DNA from: CAZKFA01 sp964551925
GTDB taxonomy: Bacteria; Cyanobacteriota; Vampirovibrionia; LMEP-6097
DNA length: 11,677 nt
Assembly: GCA_964551925.1 (NCBI GenBank)
Contig: CAZKFA010000039.1
Coordinates: 1-11,677, forward strand
Direction of reading: 5' to 3'
The notes beneath the pieces were generated by a model. It was not told the DNA's origin. It was given only the letters and a program-made list of their open reading frames with translations, and made no database searches. Of this stretch, positions 1 to 5,972 are shown piece after piece (the first letter of the stretch is position 1; the number at the start of each line of letters is the position of its first letter). The translations under genes and the position numbers were made by a program.

Positions 1-54
1 TTTGAGATTGATCAATAGCGGAGGCGTTGCTTGCGTGAGCTTGGCTTGTGTTAA

Positions 55-70
55 AGGGACTGTCGCACAA
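55..70 (+). repeat. Left terminal inverted repeat of the IS
   Basis: agggactgtcgcacaa is identical to the reverse complement of 1251-1266. It lies at the transposase 3' side of the element. The adjacent TAA at 52-54 (or TTAAA at 51-55) is the left copy of the target-site duplication. Confidence 0.93.
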
Positions 71-93
71 CCCCCTTTCTCGGGGTATTTTTT
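70..93 (+). terminator. Rho-independent-type terminator inside the left end of the IS
   Basis: acccc (70-74) pairs with ggggt (82-86) across a 7-nt loop, and the run attttttaa follows at once. The T-run lies on the plus strand, so the hairpin would stop transcription entering the IS from the interrupted upstream gene. It would not stop the transposase transcript, which runs the other way. Such an inward-facing terminator would limit antisense transcription over the transposase. The stem is only 5 bp, so its efficiency is uncertain. Confidence 0.5.
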
Positions 94-195
94 AATAGCA
101 GCCTAAATTAAAGCTTCAAAGGGATATTTTTCGCTTTGATTTTGATTTTTATTGCTTGAATTTTGTTTTCTGCCTCAATTTAGAGACACTACGCC

Positions 196-1182
196 CTAAG
201 TGATTCGAATTTCACAACCCATCTTGATGAGACGCTTAAAATTCTGAGCAAAAGCATCTAGGGTTTGATGAAACTCTACTTTGGCAATTCCAATATATGG
301 AATTCGTTTATCCGCTTTGCTAAATAGTCCTTCAAAAGGCATTCTCATCGAAGAAACCCACCTATCTTTATCTCGATTCTTGTCTTTGCGATTATTTTTT
401 TTGATTACTCCTGAGTGCAGACCTTTTTCTTTTAGTGCTGTTAGAAACTCTTCTGTATCATAAGCTTTATCTGCAAATACCATCCCGGAGTTGGGTAAGA
501 TTTCTTTGCCTGATTTTGGATCACTTCCATTTGCTGGTGTGATTTTTAGTTTTGTAATTAGCCCTGAAACCATATCTACACGCTGATGACGCTTGTATCC
601 AAACCAAAATTTATTCTTACCCTTACAGCCAATTCTGGCATCTTTATCTACTGCGTACTTAGATATATTCTCGTTGCAAAGACTTTTGGGATACTCCTTT
701 GCATGAGCTTTGTCATACTCTTCCCACAAAGAAATCTTTGTAGTAATTGCGGTTGAATCAACAAAATGAAAGACGTTTGAAACAATCTTTTTGTCTTCTA
801 GCTGTTTAATTACGGAATTAAAGAGAGTAACCATGCGATCTACTCCAATACGCTTGCGTACTCTGCCAAAAAAACTATGATCTGGTGTTTGATCAAGTAG
901 CCCCATTCCACAAAAATATTTGGCTGAAAGATCATAACGAAGATAATTTTCCATTTTACGATCTGAAACATCTTCAAACTGCTGCAAAAAGAGGCATTTA
1001 AAAGCTGTTTCTATTGGATATCCGTAGCATCCGGTCTCTTCTGAATAGCAATCGTGAAGGTCTTTGCAGAAAGAACTAAAATCAATTAGCTCAAGCAATC
1101 TTACATATGGATGATCCTTTTTGATCAAGCTATCTAGTAAATCTGAATAAAGGTTTCTTTGGTTTTTCTCTCTGTTTAACAT
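196..1182 (-). CDS. IS5-family DDE transposase
   Basis: This 328-residue protein catalyses cut and strand transfer of the surrounding IS. The N-terminal part (about residues 54-113, through DLSAKYF and DHSFFGRVRKRIG) matches the InsH/DUF772-type domain. The rest is a DDE_Tnp_1-type catalytic core. The acidic triad is visible as D142 (HFVDSTAI), D238 (VFADKAYD) and E284 (MRMPFEGLFSKAD). R280 lies four residues before E284, as in the R-x3-E part of the IS5 signature. The rest of that signature (Y-x2-R before, E-x6-K after) is not exact. The ATG start at 1180-1182 is set by an AAGGAG ribosome site nine bases upstream. Length and ends are normal for the family, with no frameshift or internal stop, so the enzyme is probably functional. 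The subgroup within IS5 is not determined. Confidence 0.95.
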   Translation of the reverse strand: MLNREKNQRNLYSDLLDSLIKKDHPYVRLLELIDFSSFCKDLHDCYSEETGCYGYPIETAFKCLFLQQFEDVSDRKMENYLRYDLSAKYFCGMGLLDQTPDHSFFGRVRKRIGVDRMVTLFNSVIKQLEDKKIVSNVFHFVDSTAITTKISLWEEYDKAHAKEYPKSLCNENISKYAVDKDARIGCKGKNKFWFGYKRHQRVDMVSGLITKLKITPANGSDPKSGKEILPNSGMVFADKAYDTEEFLTALKEKGLHSGVIKKNNRKDKNRDKDRWVSSMRMPFEGLFSKADKRIPYIGIAKVEFHQTLDAFAQNFKRLIKMGCEIRIT

Positions 1183-1191
1183 TGAAATCAG

Positions 1192-1197
1192 CTCCTT
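1192..1197 (-). promoter_or_regulatory. Shine-Dalgarno site of the transposase
   Basis: The minus strand reads AAGGAG followed by nine bases (ctgatttca) and then ATG. This is a near-consensus ribosome site, and it contrasts with dnaG, purU and murF, which have none. The difference fits an element that arrived from elsewhere or that relies on standard translation in many hosts. Confidence 0.75.
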
Positions 1198-1250
1198 GAC
1201 TATATTAGAGCAGATTTCTTGACTTTCTTAAAGACCTACAAAGTTAAGAG

Positions 1251-1266
1251 TTGTGCGACAGTCCCT
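1251..1266 (-). repeat. Right terminal inverted repeat of the IS
   Basis: ttgtgcgacagtccct is the exact reverse complement of 55-70. It lies on the promoter side of the transposase. The adjacent TAA at 1267-1269 (or TTAAA at 1266-1270) is the right copy of the target-site duplication. Confidence 0.93.
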
Positions 1267-1347
1267 TAAAACTCATATTTACAGTATAGCATGTCTGATA
1301 ATTATTTAGATCATTATAAATAAACTGAAATTTGCTAATTGTAAGCC

Positions 1348-1500
1348 TAATGTTATCAAGCGAGCAAAGTCCCGAAGCATGTCGGACTTGTATACACTAT
1401 AAAAGAAATCATCCTGCAAAATTGCAGGATGATTTACAACAAAAATGTCACAATGGCAGCGCCCCGAATGCGTAGGGAGCTTTGCGAGCAGATAACATTA
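1348..1500. repeat. Long imperfect palindrome in the IS-dnaG intergenic region (element A)
   Basis: Bases 1270-1615 hold no gene. Within them, taatgttatc at 1348-1357 is the exact complement of gataacatta at 1491-1500, and the centre is a perfect 14-bp inverted repeat (1406-1419 with 1422-1435). Between ends and centre the two arms remain recognisably alike when one is reverse-complemented: gcgagcaaag then tccc, against gctcgcaaag then ctccc. Each arm may also fold on its own, for example aagtcc at 1367-1372 with ggactt at 1384-1389. This could be a miniature palindromic repeat of REP/MITE type or a structured RNA. No coding frame or protein similarity was seen. It shares short motifs with the palindrome at 5825-5953. 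Confidence 0.7.
1406..1435. other. Perfect 14-bp hairpin at the centre of element A
   Basis: aaatcatcctgcaa at 1406-1419 is followed by a 2-nt spacer and its exact complement at 1422-1435. On the plus strand no T-run follows (acaacaaaa). On the minus strand the hairpin is followed by cttttatag, a weak T-tract. It is therefore at best a poor terminator towards the IS. It might also have served the gene interrupted by the IS, whose restored stop is at 1307-1309. Confidence 0.6.
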
Positions 1501-1615
1501 GAAAATTCACTGATTAGTTACTTGGCCTTTACAGTGATGACATTAATTTATTGAACTACTATCTTAATAAAATATTAGATGAGTCTTATATATTGACTTT
1601 GCTAAGATAAACCTA

Positions 1616-3454
1616 GTGCAGGACCCGGTGCAACAAATAAAAGACCTTGCTGATATTGTTGAGTTGATATCAGAGCTTATACCAGTTAAACGTTCTGGGC
1701 ATAGCTACTTGGCGCTTTGTCCTTTTCACAATGACAGTCATCCATCAATGCACATTAGCCCGACTAAGGGAATATTCAAGTGTTTTAGCTGTGGTATTGG
1801 TGGCGATGTGTTTAAATTCTGGCAGGAATATTATCAGAAAGATTTCAAAGAGACACTCAAAGATTTAGCGCAGAAGTATGGTGTGGTTTTAGAGCAAAGC
1901 TTCTCTCAAGAATCGACAGAGGTTTTTAATCTTAAGATTAAAATGCATACGCTTGCAGCGAAGTATTACCATGATCAGCTACTTGCCTCTCAGGAAGCGA
2001 CTTTGGCGCGTGAGTATTTAGCTAAGCGTGAGATCATGACGGCGACAATTAATCGTTATGAACTTGGCTATTCTCCCTCTGATCCTAATAATTGGGGTAA
2101 GTTGATTAATTTCTTGCAGTCTGAGCTAAGTTGTACTGAAGCACAAATTGTTGAAGCGGGTTTAGCCTTACAAAGCGAGAAAAACAACCGTTATTATGAT
2201 CGTTTCCGCGGACGTTTGATGATACCTATTTTTGATGAACGCGGTAGGGTGATTGCTTTTGGGGCAAGGGCGCTTGGTGATGAGCAACCGAAATATATCA
2301 ATTCCCCAGAAACTTCTATCTACCACAAAGGTAATAATTTATATGGAATCAATTTAGCAAAAGAATCGATTCGCAAAGAAGATGCTGTAATTGTCGTTGA
2401 GGGCTATTTCGATTTGATTAGTCTGCATGACTGTGGTATTACTAACGTAGTTGCTAATCAGGGTACGGCTTTGACTGCGCAGCAAATCAAGCTCTTAGCT
2501 AAATATACTCATTCGAAACAAATTTATCTTTGTTTTGATAGTGATGCTGCTGGCAAAGCCGCTACTGATAAGGCTGCTGAGTTGATTATGCAGATTCTAG
2601 CTAAGCATAATTACCAACTAAAAGTTCTAGAAATACCTGGAAATAAAGACGCTGACGAGTTTATCCGCGAGCATGGTCAATCAGCTTTACTTGAATTGCA
2701 GAGCTTGATTAAAGCTGCCCCTGGTTTTATTGATTACAAGATCACACAGGTCTATAATCAAACTGATTTGAAGGATTTGCAAGCTAAGTCTGTGGCTGTC
2801 TCTGAGTTGGCAAGATTCTTGCGTTATGTCGATAACCAAATCATACTTTCTGAGCATATTAAAGAAATAGCTTTTAAGTTTAAGCTAGATGAGCAGAGTC
2901 TTTCTAAGCAGCTTAAATCAGAGTTTGGACGTAATGAGCCTACTTATTCTAGTGCCGCTCAGGTTAAACCAACGGTAAATGTCTCTAAAAAGATAGAGCC
3001 AGTAGAAGCCTCTGAAAGAGAGCTTTTGATGATTGCGATCAAGGATAAGGCTTGCGCGCAGAAAATACTAGAGCGCGAGTTTGTGTTTACTACTGATTCC
3101 TGTCGTAGAATTTTTGATGCACTGATTGATTTGAGTTTTGCTGAGCCGGATTTAGTAGATATCAATCTTAAGTTTCAAGCTCTTTCGAGTGTTTGTGTTG
3201 AAGATGCTAGCTTGTTAGCTGATCTTGGAATGAAACTGGAGCGTGATTGGAATATTGGTAATCTTGATGAACTGCTCGTGGAGCTAATGACAAAGGTTGA
3301 TGAATTGCGTTTGCAGATTGAGATTAAGGAAATGGTGCTGAAACTTCAAGAATTAGATGATAGTACTGAAGAATGGTTAGCTGCTTATGCGGCTAAGAAT
3401 AAACTAGATCAGCAGTTGCATAAATTAAAGAAGACTCGTATGCTGAATTTCTAA
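1616..3454 (+). CDS. dnaG: DNA primase DnaG
   Basis: It synthesises RNA primers for lagging-strand and restart synthesis at the replication fork, working with the replicative helicase. The 612-residue length is normal. The N-terminal CHC2-type zinc domain has C35-x2-H38-x17-C56-x2-C59. The catalytic core contains YDRFRGRLMIPI. The Toprim fold has E262 (VVEGYFD), D308/D310 (FDSDAAG) and D345/D347 (DADEFI), very close to the E. coli numbering for the metal-binding acids. The C-terminal 180 or so residues are helical and less conserved, as expected for the helicase-binding domain. GTG at 1616 is chosen because it gives the usual short lead before the QIKDLADIVELIS helix. No Shine-Dalgarno site is seen. 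A second GTG lies at 1628. The 3' end overlaps convergent hemA by 30 bp. It stands alone, without rpoD or rpsU in view. Confidence 0.97.
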   Translation: MQDPVQQIKDLADIVELISELIPVKRSGHSYLALCPFHNDSHPSMHISPTKGIFKCFSCGIGGDVFKFWQEYYQKDFKETLKDLAQKYGVVLEQSFSQESTEVFNLKIKMHTLAAKYYHDQLLASQEATLAREYLAKREIMTATINRYELGYSPSDPNNWGKLINFLQSELSCTEAQIVEAGLALQSEKNNRYYDRFRGRLMIPIFDERGRVIAFGARALGDEQPKYINSPETSIYHKGNNLYGINLAKESIRKEDAVIVVEGYFDLISLHDCGITNVVANQGTALTAQQIKLLAKYTHSKQIYLCFDSDAAGKAATDKAAELIMQILAKHNYQLKVLEIPGNKDADEFIREHGQSALLELQSLIKAAPGFIDYKITQVYNQTDLKDLQAKSVAVSELARFLRYVDNQIILSEHIKEIAFKFKLDEQSLSKQLKSEFGRNEPTYSSAAQVKPTVNVSKKIEPVEASERELLMIAIKDKACAQKILEREFVFTTDSCRRIFDALIDLSFAEPDLVDINLKFQALSSVCVEDASLLADLGMKLERDWNIGNLDELLVELMTKVDELRLQIEIKEMVLKLQELDDSTEEWLAAYAAKNKLDQQLHKLKKTRMLNF

Positions 3455-4495
3455 TGATTCTCTGATCAAGCCTTCGGCGATTTCGATTTGTTTGATGAAC
3501 TCCTCATCCTGATTGCGATTGCTAGAGAATGAGCTTACAAAACTATTGAGCATACTACTTGAAATATAATTATGAAAGCCAGTTTCGTATTCACAACTTG
3601 CTTTAGAGTTGAAATCTATAACTTTATTCTGACTATTAGCGCCGATTCTCATTACTGGGTGTTTGCTGTCGATTGTGAACACAAGTAAATCAGTATCATT
3701 AGTGAACTCGCGAACTTTAGCTACATGATAACCATCTTTGCAGCGTAGATAACTTAAGCCAGTAAACATTTGATTAGCTCTGAATGCATCTATCTGACTA
3801 GAAGATGAGCTAATCCTGTGCACTAAAGTTATTTGTGTGGCTTTTATTCCTTGAGATACTAAAGTAAGTATTGTTTGGTAGGCGGTGCTACCTGAACCGA
3901 ATACGGCAATTTTATTGAGCTTGTTTGCTCCTAATAATTCAAGGCTCTTAGCTATGGCGATATCGCAGTAAGAAACCTTCTCTGCAAAAATACTATTGTT
4001 GATTCGTTCTCGTAAGACTTGAGCTTGATGATAGAGGGTCATAAGCTTAGAACCGAGGTAACCCATATGTAGACATTGTTTGAAGCTGATTTCGAATTGA
4101 GCACTGATCTCGCTTTCACCAATTAAGCTGCTGTTCAAACCACAGTAGCTGCGAATGATTTGCAGTTGAGCATCACTGTCAGTTAATACGTCGTAGTCAA
4201 TATCAGCATTATTTAAGCTTTGGATTTGTGTCTTGATCTGGTCAATTCTAGTTTGATTGAGCCTGCCATCGATATACAAGAATAATTCAAAACGATTACA
4301 AGTAGAAATCAAACAAAGTTCTTGAACATAATCAAGAGTTTTGATTTTGTCGAGCAGTAAAGGATATTCATCGTGAGAAATCTTGATTTGATTTAGTTCT
4401 TCAAGACTGCAAAAATTTAGCTTCCGCTCTAGAGGATTGCGGACTTGATTTGCTATTGACTTGCCTATGTATACTAGAGTCACGTCTGTCGCCAT
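3425..4495 (-). CDS. hemA: Divergent glutamyl-tRNA reductase
   Basis: The family reduces glutamyl-tRNA with NADPH to glutamate-1-semialdehyde, the first step of C5 tetrapyrrole synthesis. The catalytic-cysteine motif is clear (LISTCNRFELFLY, C66). It is followed by GLNSSLIGESEISAQ (118-133), the counterpart of GLDSxxxGExQIxxQ, and a Rossmann glycine stretch IAVFGSGSTA (196-205). Several points are odd. The protein has 356 residues against roughly 410-430 in typical members, so much of the C-terminal dimerisation region is short or missing. The usual HLF before the GLDS motif is replaced by QII, and GEPQI has become GESEI. It may be a fast-evolving true HemA or a relative with altered function. 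It lies 13 bp after nth on the same strand. The minus strand has TATAAT overlapping the ATG, so a start at the GTG four codons on (4483) is possible. No other haem gene is in view. Confidence 0.82.
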   Translation of the reverse strand: MATDVTLVYIGKSIANQVRNPLERKLNFCSLEELNQIKISHDEYPLLLDKIKTLDYVQELCLISTCNRFELFLYIDGRLNQTRIDQIKTQIQSLNNADIDYDVLTDSDAQLQIIRSYCGLNSSLIGESEISAQFEISFKQCLHMGYLGSKLMTLYHQAQVLRERINNSIFAEKVSYCDIAIAKSLELLGANKLNKIAVFGSGSTAYQTILTLVSQGIKATQITLVHRISSSSSQIDAFRANQMFTGLSYLRCKDGYHVAKVREFTNDTDLLVFTIDSKHPVMRIGANSQNKVIDFNSKASCEYETGFHNYISSSMLNSFVSSFSSNRNQDEEFIKQIEIAEGLIRESLEIQHTSLL

Positions 4496-4508
4496 TATAA
4501 CTTAATTT

Positions 4509-5135
4509 TCAGGGAGCCTTATAGAAGCTGCAATATTTGTTAATAATACAAGTTTCACATCGTGGGCGCCTGGCAACACAAGTATCTCTGCCAAGGCTAA
4601 TTAGCCATAATGAAAATACTGCCCAGTATTTTCTGGGGATTATTTTATTTAAATCTTGTTCTATTTTTTCTGGATCTTTATTCTTTGTTAGTCCCAGTAA
4701 GTTGCTGATGCGCTTAACGTGAGTATCAACAACAACACCAGCGGGTTTGTTGAACCAAGTTCCTAAGACAACATTTGCAGTTTTGCGACCAACTCCAGCT
4801 AGTTCTGTAAGAGACTCGATATCATCTGGTACTTCACTGTCATGATGGCTAACTAGTCTTTGGGCGAGTTTGATAAGATTGCGAGCCTTGCTTTTGTAAA
4901 AGCCACAGGATTTAACTAATGACTCAACTTCAGTTTGTGTTGCTTGAGCTAATTTGCTGGGATTGGGGAAGTGCTTGAATAATGTTGGTGTGGTTTTGTT
5001 GACTCTGTCATCGGTGCATTGAGCTGAAAGAAGTACCGCGCAAATTAACTCAAAGGCATTTTTGTGGGTCAAAAAACATTGTGTCAGTCCGTATTTTTTT
5101 TTGAGAGCTTTGATTATAGATGAAATATCCTGCAT
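4509..5135 (-). CDS. nth: Endonuclease III (DNA glycosylase/AP lyase)
   Basis: It removes oxidised pyrimidines from DNA and cleaves the resulting abasic site in base excision repair. With the ATG at 5133-5135 the protein has 208 residues, close to E. coli Nth (211). The helix-hairpin-helix is ELAGVGRKTANVV (111-123), with catalytic lysine K118. The catalytic aspartate is D137 in VVVDTHVKRI. The C-terminal [4Fe-4S] loop is complete: C186-x6-C193-x2-C196-x5-C202. Earlier in-frame starts exist at 5156 (ATG) and 5195 (TTG). The TTG would run into the divergent hydrolase gene and adds sequence that does not look like the family, so I reject it. nth is followed after 13 bp by hemA, probably on the same transcript, although the two functions are unrelated. 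Confidence 0.95.
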   Translation of the reverse strand: MQDISSIIKALKKKYGLTQCFLTHKNAFELICAVLLSAQCTDDRVNKTTPTLFKHFPNPSKLAQATQTEVESLVKSCGFYKSKARNLIKLAQRLVSHHDSEVPDDIESLTELAGVGRKTANVVLGTWFNKPAGVVVDTHVKRISNLLGLTKNKDPEKIEQDLNKIIPRKYWAVFSLWLISLGRDTCVARRPRCETCIINKYCSFYKAP

Positions 5136-5162
5136 CCTACAAAGATATATTACCATTGAATT
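5136..5162. promoter_or_regulatory. 27-bp divergent start region between nth and the MBL hydrolase
   Basis: The two start codons face away from each other with only 27 bp between them. The plus strand contains TATATT (5146-5151, one mismatch to the -10 consensus) 11 bases before the hydrolase ATG. The minus strand contains overlapping AT-rich hexamers (TAATAT, TATATC) before nth. Any -35 boxes must lie in the coding sequence of the opposite gene, and the two polymerase sites would overlap. No convincing -35 was found in either direction, so these promoter readings are weak. Confidence 0.35.
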
Positions 5163-5810
5163 ATGGCGGCTAATCCAGATCTTATAATCCAGCAAATGGA
5201 GCTTGGTCCTATGGCCAACTATGTTTATTTTATTGGTTCTAAATCAACTAAGCAAATTGTAGTTGTGGATCCTGCTTGGGATGTCGAGTATATTTGTGAA
5301 GCAGCTTCAAACCTTGGCTATCAGATTGTTGCAGCTCTAATTACTCATGGACATCCTGATCATACTAATGGCATTAATGAATTACTTAGCACTCATGATA
5401 TACCGATCTATGTATCAAAGCATGAGGCGAGTTTCTATAAGCCAGTTGGTGAGAACATTAGAGAAGTTTCTGTGGGTGACAATTATCAGCTCGCTGATAT
5501 CAAAATAGATTTTATGCATACTCCAGGGCATACACCAGGCTCGCAGTGTTTCTTAGTAGATGGCAATTTGGTTTCTGGTGATACTTTGTTTCTTGATGGT
5601 TGTGGTAGATGTGATTTACCTGGTGGTGATGTTGAGGTGATGTATGACACCATTGCTAATAAATTACTTAAGTTACCTAATTCAACTATTATTTACCCTG
5701 GGCACAACTATCACCATCTGCATTGTGATAGCCTTGAGCATCAAAAGCAGACTAATCCTTATTTGCAAGCTTCTAACTTACACGATTTCATCTATTATAG
5801 GATGAGCTAG
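5163..5810 (+). CDS. Metallo-beta-lactamase-fold hydrolase (glyoxalase II-like)
   Basis: This is a cytosolic 215-residue MBL-fold enzyme, since no signal peptide is seen. The metal ligands are all present: H62, H64, D66 and H67 in THGHPDH, H123 in PGHTPGS, D140 in SGDTLF and H181 in YPGHNY. The GRCDLPGGD stretch (148-156) and overall order resemble the glyoxalase II/persulfide dioxygenase branch. It is shorter than classical GloB (about 250), which has a C-terminal glutathione-binding helical domain, so the true substrate is not set and no symbol is given. Possible substrates are an acyl-thiol thioester or a related small thiol adduct. The start at 5163 keeps the usual short lead before LELGPMANYVY. 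ATGs at 5196 and 5211 would cut into it. It is transcribed away from nth and is followed by palindromic element B. Confidence 0.9.
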   Translation: MAANPDLIIQQMELGPMANYVYFIGSKSTKQIVVVDPAWDVEYICEAASNLGYQIVAALITHGHPDHTNGINELLSTHDIPIYVSKHEASFYKPVGENIREVSVGDNYQLADIKIDFMHTPGHTPGSQCFLVDGNLVSGDTLFLDGCGRCDLPGGDVEVMYDTIANKLLKLPNSTIIYPGHNYHHLHCDSLEHQKQTNPYLQASNLHDFIYYRMS

Positions 5811-5824
5811 TTTTTGATTTTCGT

Positions 5825-5953
5825 ATTAGAATTGTTACGAAATCGTTCAGAGCAAGGCTTACGAGTTCCGAAGAATCTGAGTTGACTACCCGTCAATGAT
5901 GATTCTGAGGGACGAGTGTAACGCAGCTATGGGCGATTTCGTGACAATTCTAA
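5825..5953. repeat. 129-bp imperfect palindrome upstream of purU (element B)
   Basis: ttagaattgttacgaaatcg at 5825-5844 matches the reverse complement of 5934-5953 at 19 of 20 positions. The centre folds as agaatc (5871-5876) with gattct (5901-5906) and ttgac (5882-5886) with gtcaa (5892-5896) around a 5-nt loop. The arms between are partly complementary. It starts 15 bp after the hydrolase stop, and its right end is 4 bp before the extended -10 of purU. Neither strand has a T-run after the outer stem, so it is not a classical terminator. It may be a mobile palindromic repeat, a processed RNA hairpin or a control element of purU. Like element A it contains gagcaa(a/g)g and tcccgaag/tccgaag. 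Confidence 0.75.
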
Positions 5954-5957
5954 GGGC

Positions 5958-5966
5958 TGATATAAT
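5958..5966 (+). promoter_or_regulatory. Extended -10 promoter of the purU operon
   Basis: TGaTATAAT is a perfect extended -10 box. Only six bases (aaagct) separate it from the purU GTG at 5973, so the expected first transcribed base falls on or next to the start codon and the mRNA would be leaderless. No good -35 is seen at 16-18 bp, as is common with extended -10 promoters. The -35 zone lies inside the right arm of element B. Confidence 0.65.
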
Positions 5967-5972
5967 AAAGCT

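Larger units (their letters stand above)
2..106 (+). pseudogene. 3' end of a gene interrupted by the IS element; possible DDAH/amidinotransferase-family C-terminus
   Basis: The frame starting at base 2 is open from the window edge and reads INSGGVACVSLACVK before entering the IS at base 55 or so. Inside the IS it adds an unrelated tail and stops at TAA 104-106. If the IS is removed with one copy of the target repeat, the same frame continues at 1271 and stops at TAG 1307-1309. The GGVxCxSL stretch resembles the C-terminal catalytic-cysteine motif of bacterial dimethylarginine dimethylaminohydrolases and related amidino-group enzymes, where the cysteine lies a few residues from the end. If so, the insertion falls just after the active site and might leave a working enzyme with a new tail. 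Only about 17 native codons are visible, so the family call is tentative. The upstream gene body lies outside the window. Confidence 0.35.
55..1266 (-). mobile_element. Complete IS5-family insertion sequence
   Basis: A single intact transposase gene (196-1182, minus strand) is bounded by 16-bp perfect terminal inverted repeats, agggactgtcgcacaa at 55-70 and its complement at 1251-1266. The flanks carry a direct repeat that can be read as TAA (52-54 and 1267-1269). It can also be read as TTAAA (51-55 and 1266-1270) if the ends are placed one base further in, giving an element of 1210-1212 bp. A short A/T-rich target duplication fits the IS5 family. Matching ends, a target duplication and an undamaged transposase indicate a fairly recent insertion that may still be active. 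The element interrupts a plus-strand frame just after base 52. Confidence 0.93.

Noticed and set aside
281..463. Plus-strand frame of 60 codons inside the IS
   Set aside because: It is antisense to the intact transposase and has no recognisable features.
1406..1435. Perfect hairpin as a strong intrinsic terminator
   Set aside because: No T-run follows on the plus strand and only a broken one on the minus strand, so it is listed as a structure, not a terminator.
5136..5195. TTG-initiated extension of nth by 20 residues
   Set aside because: It would overlap the divergent hydrolase gene, and the added residues do not match the family; the ATG at 5133-5135 gives the normal length.
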